Assembly (NCBI GenBank): GCA_949358305.1
Contig: OX442320.1
Span: forward strand, 3,550,259-3,614,258
Reading direction: 5' to 3'
DNA from: Strigamia acuminata
Lineage: Eukaryota > Arthropoda > Chilopoda > Geophilomorpha > Linotaeniidae
Length of the DNA stretch: 64,000 nucleotides
Part shown: one piece after another, positions 13,976-29,600 of the stretch
Position numbering within the stretch: the first letter of the stretch is position 1
How the letters are laid out: each line of letters starts with the position of its first letter
Notes under the pieces: generated by a model
What the model saw: the letters and a program-made list of their open reading frames with translations, nothing else
What the model was told of the DNA's origin: nothing
The model's database searches: none
Position numbers and translations under genes: made by a program

Positions 13976-14255
13976 AAACAAATATTTGAATTGTTAGTTG
14001 TTAAAGCACTGTGAGGCATTGTAATCGAATACTAGCGTACTATTTTCGATCCCATAATCCCTAGCGCGGAATTGGCAATAGATGGCGCTGCCATAGTTGT
14101 GCAAAAGGGGTATTGGTTAAAACATACCTCCAAACTTGCTTGATTTTAGCTGAATATAGCAGATGCTTATGCTTTATTTTTATCTACTAAGTGTTGTAAC
14201 CAAAACATTTCAACTGTCTTTTTTACAAGAAAAAATTAAAAAACCAAACTTTGTA

Positions 14256-14348
14256 CTCACTTAATCGACGCCGTTTCGTCGGCCAGGTCATTTACCAGGT
14301 CATTTTGTCGACTAAACGGTGTCGACTAAACAGCGTCAACTAAGTGAG
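14256..14348. repeat. Imperfect palindrome of TTTAGTCGAC motifs, intron 1 copy
   Basis: The segment starts ctcacttaatcgacg and ends cgtcaactaagtgag, forming an imperfect inverted repeat. The loop contains a short duplication of ccaggtcattt. It matches the cleaner palindrome at 34295-34375 in intron 2. Confidence 0.7.
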
Positions 14349-14559
14349 CGTCTACTAAATAACCCCTATTCTATGCAGATTTATGGTCTGGTCTGAAAAA
14401 TATTAACAATGTGTTGCACATATTTTATAAATGTTTTAAAATTTTTTACACACATCTTTTAAATAATTTACATAAAAGAGCATTCCATTTCATTACATTA
14501 TTTAATTTGAAAATTTCTGTTATAATGGTTTTGCAAGGCAAAAATGCAAATATAAATTT

Positions 14560-14620
14560 AGACATTTTTTAATTTTGTATTAATGAATAGATTGTGAATT
14601 TCTTGTCCACTTCACATCAG
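14560..14620 (+). other. 3' splice acceptor region of intron 1
   Basis: A T-rich tract (acattttttaattttgtatt) leads to the first AG, in gaatag (ends 14590). A second AG ends at 14620 in acatcag. Both leave the same frame because they are 30 bp apart. I prefer 14590: it is the first AG after the T-rich tract and it is kept in the paralogous acceptor at 34617. The downstream CAG is changed to CAC there. Confidence 0.65.
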
Positions 14621-17600
14621 CAACTACATCTACTGAAACACCTTCCACAACTCCAACTGAAACTCCATCAACTACACCTACAGAAACACCTTCCACTACT
14701 CCAACTGAAACTCCATCAACTACACCTACTGAAACTCCTTCCACTACACCCACTGAAACTCCATCAACTACACATACTGAAACTCCTTCCACTACACCCA
14801 CTGAAACTCCTTTCACTACTCCAACTGAAACACCTTCCACTACACCCACTGAAACCCCATCAACTACACTTACTGAAACACCTTCCACTACACCTACTGA
14901 AACTCCATCAACTACACCTACTGAAACTCCTTCCACTACTCCAACTGAAACTCCATCAACTACACCAACTGAAACTCCTTCCACTACACCTACTGAAACT
15001 CCATCAACTACACCTACTGAAACTCCTTCCACTACTCCAACTGAAACACCTTCCACTACACCCACTGAAACTCCATCAACTACACCAACTGAAACTCCTT
15101 CCACTACACCCACTGAAACTCCATCAACTACACCAACTGAAACTCCTTCCACTACTCCAACTGAAACTCCTTCTACTACTCCAACTGAAACTCCATCAAC
15201 TACACCAACTGAAACTCCTTCCACTACACCCACTGAAACTCCATCAACTACACCAACTGAAACTCCATCAACTACACCAACTGAAACTCCTTCCACTACA
15301 CCCACTGAAACTCCATCAACTACACCAACTGAAACTCCTTCCACTACACCTACTGAAACTCCATCAACTACACCTACTGAAACTCCTTCCACTACTCCAA
15401 CTGAAACACCTTCCACTACACCCACTGAAACTCCATCAACTACACCAACTGAAACTCCTTCCACTACACCCACTGAAACTCCATCAACTACACCAACTGA
15501 AACTTCTTCCACTACACCTACTGAAACTCCATCAACTACACCTACTGAAACTCCTTCCACTACTCCAACTGAAACACCTTCCACTACACCCACTGAAACT
15601 CCATCAACTACACCAACTGAAACTCCTTCCACTACACCCACTGAAACTCCATCAACTACACCAACTGAAACTCCTTCCACTACTCCAACTGAAACTCCTT
15701 CTACTACTCCAACTGAAACTCCATCAACTACACCAACTGAAACTCCTTCCACTACACCCACTGAAACTCCATCAACTACACCAACTGAAACTCCTTCCAC
15801 TACACCTACTGAAACTCCATCAACTACACCTACTGAAACTCCTTCCACTACTCCAACTGAAACTCCTTCCACTACACCCACTGAAACTCCATCAACTAAA
15901 CCAACTGAAACTCCTTCCACTACACCCACTGAAACTCCATCAACTACACCAACTGAAACTCCATCAACTACACTTACTGAAACTCCTTCCACTACACCCA
16001 CTGAAACTCCATCAACTACACCTACTGAAACTCCTTCCACTACTCCAACTGAAACACCTTCCACTACACCCACTGAAACCCCATCAACTACACCTACTGA
16101 AACACCTTCCACTACACCTACTGAAACTCCATCAACTACACCAACTGAAACTCCTTCCACTACTCCAACTGAAACTCCATCAACTACACCAACTGAAACT
16201 CCATCAACTACACTTACTGAAACTCCTTCCACTACACCCACTGAAACTCCATCAACTACACATACTGAAACTCCTTCCACTACTCCAACTGAAACACCTT
16301 CCACTACACCCACTGAAACCCCATCAACTACACCTACTGAAACACCTTCCACTACACCTACTGAAACTCCATCAACTACACCTACTGAAACTCCTTCCAC
16401 TACTCCAACTGAAACTCCTTCCACTACACCCACTGAAACTCCATCAACTACACCAACTGAAACTCCATCAACTACACTTACTGAAACTCCTTCCACTACA
16501 CCTACTGAAACTCCATCAACTACACCTACTGAAACTGCTTCCACTACTCTAACTGAAACTCCTTCCACTACACCCACTGAAACTCCATCAACTACACATA
16601 CTGAAACTCCTTCCACTACTCCAACTGAAACACCTTCCACTACACCTACTGAAACACCTTCCACTACACCTACTGAAACTCCATCAACTACACCTACTGA
16701 AACTCCTTCCACTACTCCAACTGAAACTCCTTCCACTACACCCACTGAAACTCCATCAACTACACCAACTGAAACTCCTTCCACTACACCCACTGAAACT
16801 CCATCAACTACACCAACTGAAACTCCTTCCACTACTCCAACTGAAACTCTTTCCACTACTCCAACTGAAACTCCATCAACTACACCAACTGAAACTCCTT
16901 CCACTACACCCACTAAAACTCCATCAACTACACCAACTGAAACTCCTTCCACTACACCCACTGAAACTCCATCAACTACACCAACTGAAACTCCTTCCAC
17001 AACTCCAACTGAAACTCCTTCCACTACACCAACTGAAACTCCTTCCACTACTCCAACTGAAACTCCTTCTACTACTCCAACTAAAACTCCATCAACTACA
17101 CCAACTGAAACTCCTTCCACTACACCCACTGAAACTCCATCAACTACACCAACTGAAACTCCTTCCACTACACCCACTGAAACTCCATCAACTACACCAA
17201 CTGAAACTCCTTCCACTACTCCAACTGAAACTCCTTCTACTACTCCAACTGAAACTCCATCAACTACACCAACTGAAACTCCTTCCACTACACCCACTGA
17301 AACTCCATCAACTACACCAACTGAAACTCCATCAACTACACCAACTGAAACTCCTTCCACTACACCCACTGAAACTCCATCAACTACACCAACTGAAACT
17401 CCTTCCACTACACCTACTGAAACTCCATCAACTACACCTACTGAAACTCCTTCCACTACTCCAACTGAAACACCTTCCACTACACCCACTGAAACTCCAT
17501 CAACTACACCAACTGAAACTCCTTCCACTACACCCACTGAAACTCCATCAACTACACCAACTGAAACTTCTTCCACTACACCTACTGAAACTCCATCAAC

Positions 17601-20600
17601 TACACCTACTGAAACTCCTTCCACTACTCCAACTGAAACACCTTCCACTACACCCACTGAAACTCCATCAACTACACCAACTGAAACTCCTTCCACTACA
17701 CCCACTGAAACTCCATCAACTACACCAACTGAAACTCCTTCCACTACTCCAACTGAAACTCCTTCTACTACTCCAACTGAAACTCCATCAACTACACCAA
17801 CTGAAACTCCTTCCACTACACCCACTGAAACTCCATCAACTACACCAACTGAAACTCCTTCCACTACACCTACTGAAACTCCATCAACTACACCTACTGA
17901 AACTCCTTCCACTACTCCAACTGAAACTCCTTCCACTACACCCACTGAAACTCCATCAACTAAACCAACTGAAACTCCTTCCACTACACCCACTGAAACT
18001 CCATCAACTACACCAACTGAAACTCCATCAACTACACTTACTGAAACTCCTTCCACTACACCCACTGAAACTCCATCAACTACACCTACTGAAACTCCTT
18101 CCACTACTCCAACTGAAACACCTTCCACTACACCCACTGAAACCCCATCAACTACACCTACTGAAACACCTTCCACTACACCTACTGAAACTCCATCAAC
18201 TACACCAACTGAAACTCCTTCCACTACTCCAACTGAAACTCCATCAACTACACCAACTGAAACTCCATCAACTACACTTACTGAAACTCCTTCCACTACA
18301 CCCACTGAAACTCCATCAACTACACATACTGAAACTCCTTCCACTACTCCAACTGAAACACCTTCCACTACACCCACTGAAACCCCATCAACTACACCTA
18401 CTGAAACACCTTCCACTACACCTACTGAAACTCCATCAACTACACCTACTGAAACTCCTTCCACTACTCCAACTGAAACTCCTTCCACTACACCCACTGA
18501 AACTCCATCAACTACACCAACTGAAACTCCATCAACTACACTTACTGAAACTCCTTCCACTACACCTACTGAAACTCCATCAACTACACCTACTGAAACT
18601 GCTTCCACTACTCTAACTGAAACTCCTTCCACTACACCCACTGAAACTCCATCAACTACACATACTGAAACTCCTTCCACTACTCCAACTGAAACACCTT
18701 CCACTACACCTACTGAAACACCTTCCACTACACCTACTGAAACTCCATCAACTACACCTACTGAAACTCCTTCCACTACTCCAACTGAAACTCCTTCCAC
18801 TACACCCACTGAAACTCCATCAACTACACCAACTGAAACTCCTTCCACTACACCCACTGAAACTCCATCAACTACACCAACTGAAACTCCTTCCACTACT
18901 CCAACTGAAACTCTTTCCACTACTCCAACTGAAACTCCATCAACTACACCAACTGAAACTCCTTCCACTACACCCACTAAAACTCCATCAACTACACCAA
19001 CTGAAACACCTTCCACTACACCCACTGAAACCCCATCAACTACACCTACTGAAACACCTTCCACTACACCTACTGAAACTCCATCAACTACACCAACTGA
19101 AACTCCTTCCACTACTCCAACTGAAACTCCATCAACTACACCAACTGAAACTCCATCAACTACACTTACTGAAACTCCTTCCACTACACCCACTGAAACT
19201 CCATCAACTACACATACTGAAACTCCTTCCACTACTCCAACTGAAACACCTTCCACTACACCCACTGAAACCCCATCAACTACACCTACTGAAACACCTT
19301 CCACTACACCTACTGAAACTCCATCAACTACACCTACTGAAACTCCTTCCACTACTCCAACTGAAACTCCTTCCACTACACCCACTGAAACTCCATCAAC
19401 TACACCAACTGAAACTCCATCAACTACACTTACTGAAACTCCTTCCACTACACCTACTGAAACTCCATCAACTACACCTACTGAAACTGCTTCCACTACT
19501 CTAACTGAAACTCCTTCCACTACACCCACTGAAACTCCATCAACTACACATACTGAAACTCCTTCCACTACTCCAACTGAAACACCTTCCACTACACCCA
19601 CTGAAACTCCATCAACTACACCAACTGAAACTCCATCAACTACACTTACTGAAACTCCTTCCACTACACCCACTGAAACTCCATCAACTACACCTACTGA
19701 AACTCCTTCCACTACTCCAACTGAAACACCTTCCACTACACCCACTGAAACCCCATCAACTACACCTACTGAAACACCTTCCACTACACCTACTGAAACT
19801 CCATCAACTACACCAACTGAAACTCCTTCCACTACTCCAACTGAAACTCCATCAACTACACCAACTGAAACTCCATCAACTACACTTACTGAAACTCCTT
19901 CCACTACACCCACTGAAACTCCATCAACTACACATACTGAAACTCCTTCCACTACTCCAACTGAAACACCTTCCACTACACCCACTGAAACCCCATCAAC
20001 TACACCTACTGAAACACCTTCCACTACACCTACTGAAACTCCATCAACTACACCTACTGAAACTCCTTCCACTACTCCAACTGAAACTCCTTCCACTACA
20101 CCCACTGAAACTCCATCAACTACACCAACTGAAACTCCATCAACTATACTTACTGAAACTCCTTCCACTACACCTACTGAAACTCCATCAACTACACCTA
20201 CTGAAACTGCTTCCACTACTCTAACTGAAACTCCTTCCACTACACCCACTGAAACTCCATCAACTACACATACTGAAACTCCTTCCACTACTCCAACTGA
20301 AACACCTTCCACTACACCTACTGAAACACCTTCCACTACACCTACTGAAACTCCATCAACTACACCTACTGAAACTCCTTCCACTACTCCAACTGAAACT
20401 CCTTCCACTACACCCACTGAAACTCCATCAACTACACCAACTGAAACTCCTTCCACTACACCCACTGAAACTCCATCAACTACACCAACTGAAACTCCTT
20501 CCACTACTCCAACTGAAACTCTTTCCACTACTCCAACTGAAACTCCATCAACTACACCAACTGAAACTCCTTCCACTACACCCACTAAAACTCCATCAAC

Positions 20601-23600
20601 TACACCAACTGAAACTCCTTCCACTACACCCACTGAAACTCCATCAACTACACCAACTGAAACTCCTTCCACAACTCCAACTGAAACTCCTTCCACTACA
20701 CCAACTGAAACTCCTTCCACTACTCCAACTGAAACTCCTTCTACTACTCCAACTAAAACTCCATCAACTACACCAACTGAAACTCCTTCCACTACACCCA
20801 CTGAAACTCCATCAACTACACCAACTGAAACTCCTTCCACTACACCCACTGAAACTCCATCAACTACACCAACTGAAACTCCTTCCACTACTCCAACTGA
20901 AACTCCTTCTACTACTCCAACTGAAACTCCATCAACTACACCAACTGAAACTCCTTCCACTACACCCACTGAAACTCCATCAACTACACCAACTGAAACT
21001 CCATCAACTACACCAACTGAAACTCCTTCCACTACACCCACTGAAACTCCATCAACTACACCAACTGAAACTCCTTCCACTACACCTACTGAAACTCCAT
21101 CAACTACACCTACTGAAACTCCTTCCACTACTCCAACTGAAACACCTTCCACTACACCCACTGAAACTCCATCAACTACACCAACTGAAACTCCTTCCAC
21201 TACACCCACTGAAACTCCATCAACTACACCAACTGAAACTTCTTCCACTACACCTACTGAAACTCCATCAACTACACCTACTGAAACTCCTTCCACTACT
21301 CCAACTGAAACACCTTCCACTACACCCACTGAAACTCCATCAACTACACCAACTGAAACTCCTTCCACTACACCCACTGAAACTCCATCAACTACACCAA
21401 CTGAAACTCCTTCCACTACTCCAACTGAAACTCCTTCTACTACTCCAACTGAAACTCCATCAACTACACCAACTGAAACTCCTTCCACTACACCCACTGA
21501 AACTCCATCAACTACACCAACTGAAACTCCTTCCACTACACCTACTGAAACTCCATCAACTACACCTACTGAAACTCCTTCCACTACTCCAACTGAAACT
21601 CCTTCCACTACACCCACTGAAACTCCATCAACTAAACCAACTGAAACTCCTTCCACTACACCCACTGAAACTCCATCAACTACACCAACTGAAACTCCAT
21701 CAACTACACTTACTGAAACTCCTTCCACTACACCCACTGAAACTCCATCAACTACACCTACTGAAACTCCTTCCACTACTCCAACTGAAACACCTTCCAC
21801 TACACCCACTGAAACCCCATCAACTACACCTACTGAAACACCTTCCACTACACCTACTGAAACTCCATCAACTACACCAACTGAAACTCCTTCCACTACT
21901 CCAACTGAAACTCCATCAACTACACCAACTGAAACTCCATCAACTACACTTACTGAAACTCCTTCCACTACACCCACTGAAACTCCATCAACTACACATA
22001 CTGAAACTCCTTCCACTACTCCAACTGAAACACCTTCCACTACACCCACTGAAACCCCATCAACTACACCTACTGAAACACCTTCCACTACACCTACTGA
22101 AACTCCATCAACTACACCTACTGAAACTCCTTCCACTACTCCAACTGAAACTCCTTCCACTACACCCACTGAAACTCCATCAACTACACCAACTGAAACT
22201 CCATCAACTACACTTACTGAAACTCCTTCCACTACACCTACTGAAACTCCATCAACTACACCTACTGAAACTGCTTCCACTACTCTAACTGAAACTCCTT
22301 CCACTACACCCACTGAAACTCCATCAACTACACATACTGAAACTCCTTCCACTACTCCAACTGAAACACCTTCCACTACACCTACTGAAACACCTTCCAC
22401 TACACCTACTGAAACTCCATCAACTACACCTACTGAAACTCCTTCCACTACTCCAACTGAAACTCCTTCCACTACACCCACTGAAACTCCATCAACTACA
22501 CCAACTGAAACTCCTTCCACTACACCCACTGAAACTCCATCAACTACACCAACTGAAACTCCTTCCACTACTCCAACTGAAACTCTTTCCACTACTCCAA
22601 CTGAAACTCCATCAACTACACCAACTGAAACTCCTTCCACTACACCCACTAAAACTCCATCAACTACACCAACTGAAACTCCTTCCACTACACCCACTGA
22701 AACTCCATCAACTACACCAACTGAAACTCCTTCCACAACTCCAACTGAAACTCCTTCCACTACTCCAACTGAAACTCCATCAACTACACCTACTGAAACT
22801 CCTTCCACTACACCCACTGAAACTCCATCAACTACACCTACTGAAACTCCTTCCACTACACCCACTGAAACTCCTTCAACAACTCCTACAGAAACTCCAT
22901 CAACTACACCTACTGAAACTCCATCAACTACACCAACTGAAACTCCTTCCACTACACTCACTGAAACTCCATCAACTACACCAACTGAAACTCCATCAAC
23001 TACTCGAACTGAAACTCCATCAACTACACCAACTGAAACTCCATCAACTACACTTACTGAAACTCCTTCCACTACACCCACTGAAACTCCATCAACTACA
23101 CATACTGAAACTCCTTCCACTACTCCAACTGAAACACCTTCCACTACACCCACTGAAACCCCATCAACTACACCTACTGAAACACCTTCCACTACACCTA
23201 CTGAAACTCCATCAACTACACCTACTGAAACTCCTTCCACTACTCCAACTGAAACTCCTTCCACTACACCCACTGAAACTCCATCAACTACACCAACTGA
23301 AACTCCATCAACTACACTTACTGAAACTCCTTCCACTACACCTACTGAAACTCCATCAACTACACCTACTGAAACTGCTTCCACTACTCTAACTGAAACT
23401 CCTTCCACTACACCCACTGAAACTCCATCAACTACACATACTGAAACTCCTTCCACTACTCCAACTGAAACACCTTCCACTACACCCACTGAAACTCCAT
23501 CAACTACACCAACTGAAACTCCTTCCACTACTCCAACTGAAACTCCTTCCACTACTCCAACTGAAACTCCATCAACTACACCTACTGAAACTCCTTCCAC

Positions 23601-26600
23601 TACACCCACTGAAACTCCATCAACTACACCTACTGAAACTCCTTCCACTACACCCACTGAAACTCCTTCAACAACTCCTACAGAAACTCCATCAACTACA
23701 CCTACTGAAACTCCATCAACTACACCAACTGAAACTCCTTCCACTACACCCACTGAAACTCCATCAACTACACCAACTGAAACTCCATCAACTACTCGAA
23801 CTGAAACTCCATCAACTACACCAACTGAAACTCCATCAACTACACTTACTGAAACTCCTTCCACTACACCCACTGAAACTCCATCAACTACACATACTGA
23901 AACTCCTTCCACTACTCCAACTGAAACATCTTCCACTACACCCACTGAAACCCCATCAACTACACCTACTGAAACACCTTCCACTACACCTACTGAAACT
24001 CCATCAACTACACCTACTGAAACTCCTTCCACTACTCCAACTGAAACTCCTTCCACTACACCCACTGAAACTCCATCAACTACACCAACTGAAACTCCAT
24101 CAACTACACTTACTGAAACTCCTTCCACTACACCTACTGAAACTCCATCAACTACACCTACTGAAACTGCTTCCACTGCTCTAACTGAAACTCCTTCCAC
24201 TACACCCACTGAAACTCCATCAACTACACATACTGAAACTCCTTTCACTACTCCAACTGAAATACCTTCCACTACACCTACTGAAACACCTTCCACTACA
24301 CCTACTGAAACTCCATCAACTACACCTACTGAAACTCCTTCCACTACTCCAACTGAAACTCCTTCCACTACACCCACTGAAACTCCATCAACTACACCAA
24401 CTGAAACTCCTTCCACTACACCCACTGAAACTCCATCAACTACACCAACTGAAACTCCTTCCACTACTCCAACTGAAACTCTTTCCACTACTCCAACTGA
24501 AACTCCATCAATTACACCAACTGAAACTCCTTCCACTACACCCACTGAAACTCCATCAACTACACCAACTGAAACTCCTTCCACTACACCCACTGAAACT
24601 CCATCAACTACACCAACTGAAACTCCTTCCACTACTCCAACTGAAACTCCTTCCACTACTCCAACTGAAACTCCATCAACTACACCTACTGAAACTCCTT
24701 CCACTACACCCACTGAAACTCCATCAACTACACCTACTGAAACTCCTTCCACTACACCCACTGAAACTCCTTCAACAACTCCTACAGAAACTCCATCAAC
24801 TACACCTACTGAAACTCCATCAACTACACCAACTGAAACTCCATCAACTACACCAACTGAAACTCCTTCCACTACTCCAACTGAAACTCCATCAACTACT
24901 CCAACTGAAACACCTTCCACTACACCCACTGAAACTCCATCAACTACACCTACTGAAACTCCTTCAACAACTCCTACAGAAACTCCATCAACTACACCCA
25001 TTGAAACTTCATCAACTACACCTACTGAAACTCCTTCCACTACACCAACTGAAACTCCTTCCACTACTCCAACTGAAACACCTTCCACTACTCCAACTGA
25101 AACTCCTTCCACTACTCCAACTGAAACTCCTTCCACTACTCCAACTGAAACTCCTTCCACTACACCCACTGAAACTCCTTCAACAACTCCTACAGAAACT
25201 CCATCAACTACACCTACTGAAACTCCTTCCACTACACCCACTGAAACTCCATCAACTACACCAACTGAAACTCCTTCCACTACACCCACTGAAACTCCAT
25301 CAACTACACCAACTGAAACTCCTTCCACTACACCCACTGAAACTCCATCAACTACACCAACTGAAACTCCTTCAACAACTCCTACAGAAACTCCATCAAC
25401 TACACCTACTGAAACTCCTTCCACTACACCCACTGAAACTCCTTCAACAACTCCTACAGAAACTCCATCAACTACACCTACTGAAACTCCTTCCACTACT
25501 CCAACTGAAACTCCTTCCACTACTCCAACTGAAACTCCATCAACCTCACCAACTGAAACTCCTTCCACTACTCCAACTGAAACTCCTTCCACTACACCCA
25601 CTGAAACTCCATCAACTACAACAACTGAAACTCCTTCCACTACTCCAACTGAAACACCTTCCACTACTTCAACTGAAACACCTTCCACTACTTCAACTGA
25701 AACTCCATCAACCTCACCAACTGAAATTCCTTCCACTACACCTACTGAAACTCCATCAACTACACCAACTGAAACTCCTTCAACAACTCCTACAGAAACT
25801 CCATCAACTACACCCACTGAAACTCCATCAACTACACCTACTGAAACTCCTTCCACTACACCCACTGAAACTCCTTCAACAACTCCTACAGAAACTCCAT
25901 CAACTACACCCACTGAAACTCCATCAACTACACCTACTGAAACTCCTTCCACTACACCCACTGAAACTCCTTCAACAACTCCTACAGAAACTCCATCAAC
26001 TACACCAACTGAAACTTTTTCCACTACTCCAACTGAAACACCTTCCACTACTCCAACTGAAACTCCTTCCACTACTCCAACTGAAACTCCTTCCACTACA
26101 CCCACTGAAACTCCTTCAACAACTCCTACAGAAACTCCATCAACTACACCTACTGAAACTCCTTCCACTACACCCACTGAAACTCCTTCAACAACTCCTA
26201 CAGAAATTCCATCAACTACACCCACTGAAACTCCATCAACTACACCTACTGAAACTCCTTCCACTACACCCACTGAAACTCCTTCAACAACTCCTACAGA
26301 AACTCCATCAACTACACCCATTGAAACTTCATCAACTACACCTACTGAAACTCCTTCCACTACACCCACTGAAACTCCTTCAACAACTCCTACAGAAACT
26401 CCATCAACTACACCAACTGAAACTCCTTCCACTACTCCAACTGAAACACCTTTCACTACTCCAACTGAAACTCCTTCCACTACTCCAACTGAAACTCCTT
26501 CCACTACTCCAACTGAAACTCCTTCCACTACACCCACTGAAACTCCTTCAACAACTCCTACAGAAACTCCATCAACTACACCTACTGAAACTCCTTCCAC

Positions 26601-29600
26601 TACACCCACTGAAACTCCATCAACTACACCAACTGAAACTCCTTCCACTACTCCAACTGAAACTCTTTCCACTACTCCAACTGAAACTCCATCAACTACA
26701 CCAACTGAAACTTCTTCCACTACACCCACTGAAACTCCATCAACTACACCAACTGAAACTCCTTCCACTACACCCACTGAAACTCCATCAACTACACCAA
26801 CTGAAACTCCTTCAACAACTCCTACAGAAACTCCATCAACTACACCTACTGAAACTCCTTCCACTACACCCACTGAAACTCCTTCAACAACTCCTACAGA
26901 AACTCCATCAACTACACCTACTAAAACTCCTTCCACTACACCCACTGAAACTCCTTCAACAACTCCTACAGAAACTCCATCAACTACACCCACTGAAACT
27001 CCATCAACTACACCTACTGAAACTCCTTCCACTACACCCACTGAAACTCCTTCAACAACTCCTACAGAAACTCCATCAACTACACCAACTGAAACTCTTT
27101 CCACTACTCCAACTGAAACTCCTTCTACTACACCCACTGAAACTTTTTCAACAACTCCTACAGAAACTCCATCAACTACACCTACTGAAACTCCATCAAC
27201 TACACCTACTGAAACTCCTTCCACTACTCCAACTGAAACACCTTCCACTACTCCAACTGAAACTCCTTCCACTACTCCAACTGAAACTCCATCAACCTCA
27301 CCAACTGAAACTCCTTCCACTACTCCAACTGAAACTCCTTCCACTACACCCACTGAAACTCCATCAACTACAACAACTGAAACTCCTTCCACTACTCCAA
27401 CTGAAACACCTTCCACTACTCCAACTGAAACACCTTCCACTACTTCAACTGAAACTCCATCAACCTCACCAACTGAAATTCCTTCCACTACACCTACTGA
27501 AACTCCATCAACTACACCAACTGAAACTCCTTCAACAACTCCTACAGAAACTCCATCAACTACACCCACTGAAACTCCATCAACTACACCTACTGAAACT
27601 CCTTCCACTACACCCACTGAAACTCCTTCAACAACTCCTACAGAAACTCCATCAACTACACCCACTGAAACTCCATCAACTACACCTACTGAAACTCCTT
27701 CCACTACACCCACTGAAACTCCTTCAACAACTCCTACAGAAACTCCATCAACTACACCCACTGAAACTCCATCAACTACACCTACTGAAACTCCTTCCAC
27801 TACACCCACTGAAACTCCTTCAACAACTCCTACAGAAACTCCATCAACTACACCCACTGAAACTCCATCAACTACACCTACTGAAACTCCTTCCACTACA
27901 CCCACTGAAACTCCTTCAACAACTCCTACAGAAACTCCATCAACTACACCCATTGAAACTTCATCAACTACACCTACTGAAACTCCTTCCACTACACCCA
28001 CTGAAACTCCTTCAACAACTCCTACAGAAACTCCATCAACTACACCAACTGAAACTCCTTCCACTACTCCAACTGAAACACCTTCCACTACTCCAACTGA
28101 AACTCCTTCCACTACTCCAACTGAAACTCCTTCCACTACTCCAACTGAAACTCCTTCCACTACACCCACTGAAACTCCTTCAACAACTCCTACAGAAACT
28201 CCATCAACTACACCTACTGAAACTCCTTCCACTACACCCACTGAAACTCCATCAACTACACCAACTGAAACTCCTTCCACTACTCCAACTGAAACTCTTT
28301 CCACTACTCCAACTGAAACTCCATCAACTACACCAACTGAAACTCCTTCCACTACACCCACTGAAACTCCATCAACTACACCAACTGAAACTCCTTCCAC
28401 TACACCCACTGAAACTCCATCAACTACACCAACTGAAACTCCTTCAACAACTCCTACAGAAACTCCATCAACTACACCTACTGAAACTCCTTCCACTACA
28501 CCCACTGAAACTCCTTCAACAACTCCTACAGAAACTCCATCAACTACACCTACTGAAACTCCTTCCACTACACCCACTGAAACTCCTTCAACAACTCCTA
28601 CAGAAACTCCATCAACTACACCCACTGAAACTCCATCAACTACACCTACTGAAACTCCTTCCACTACACCCACTGAAACTCCTTCAACAACTCCTACAGA
28701 AACTCCATCAACTACACCAACTGAAACTCTTTCCACTACTCCAACTGAAACTCCTTCTACTACACCAACTGAAACTCTTTCCACTACTCCAACTGAAACT
28801 CCTTCTACTACACCCACTGAAACTTTTTCAACAACTCCTACAGAAACTCCATCAACTACACCTACTGAAACTCCTTCTACTACACCCACTGAAACTTTTT
28901 CAACAACTCCTACAGAAACTCCATCAACTACACCTACTGAAACTCCATCAACTACACCTACTGAAACTCCTTCCACTACTCCAACTGAAACTCCTTCCAC
29001 TACTCCAACTGAAACTCCATCAACCTCACCAACTGAAACTCCTTCCACTACTCCAACTGAAACTCCTTCCACTACACCCACTGAAACTCCATCAACTACA
29101 ACAACTGAAACTCCTTCCACTACTCCAACTGAAACACCTTCCACTACTCCAACTGAAACACCTTCCACTACTTCAACTGAAACTCCATCAACCTCACCAA
29201 CTGAAATTCCTTCCACTACACTTACTGAAACTCCATCAACTACACCAACTGAAACTCCTTCAACAACTCCTACAGAAACTCCATCAACTACACCCACTGA
29301 AACTCCATCAACTACACCTACTGAAACTCCTTCCACTACACCCACTGAAACTCCTTCAACAACTCCTACAGAAACTCCATCAACTACACCCACTGAAACT
29401 CCATCAACTACACCTACTGAAACTCCTTCCACTACACCCACTGAAACTCCTTCAACAACTCCTACAGAAACTCCATCAACTACACCAACTGAAACTCCTT
29501 CCACTACTCCAACTGAAACACCTTCCACTACTCCAACTGAAACTCCTTCCACTACTCCAACTGAAACTCCTTCCACTACACCCACTGAAACTCCTTCAAC

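Larger units (their letters stand above)
13061..14112. mobile_element. Foldback-type non-autonomous transposable element (about 1.05 kb)
   Basis: The left end, taccccttttgcacaactat from 13061, is matched by its reverse complement ending at 14112. The two arms pair over roughly 300 bp with few differences; the left arm has about 11 extra bases near 13160. Each arm has three layers: a unique tip of about 150 bp containing agcgccatctattgcc, a 22-bp tandem-repeat zone, and a GC-richer core of gtcgactgtc-like words. Intron 2 has the uninterrupted flank at about 34140-34155, so this is an insertion. A TA dinucleotide flanks the CCCC...GGGG tips and may be the target-site duplication. Long arms with internal tandem repeats are typical of Foldback elements. 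There is no transposase, so movement would need one supplied in trans. Confidence 0.8.
10810..14590 (+). other. Intron 1 (3,781 bp, phase 1)
   Basis: This AT-rich non-coding stretch lies between exons A and B. Four segments match intron 2 closely: 10810-10914 with about 32783-32890, 11117-11782 with about 32895-33578, about 12490-13058 with 33595-34150, and 14113-14590 with about 34152-34617. The extra length comes from three insertions listed separately. Short open frames here (for example 12442-12627, 13069-13266 and 13499-13687) have no recognisable product and fall in repeats, so I do not call genes. Confidence 0.8.

Noticed and set aside
10847-14100. Small open frames in intron 1 (10847-11089, 11569-11766, 11807-12076, 12442-12737, 13069-13266, 13499-13879)
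   Set aside because: They are short, overlap mobile or low-complexity sequence, have no recognisable product, and are not preserved in the paralogous intron.
14618-14620. CAG as the main acceptor of intron 1
   Set aside because: It is possible, but the paralogous site at 34645-34647 is CAC, and an upstream TAG lies directly after the T-rich tract in both introns. It is kept as an alternative.
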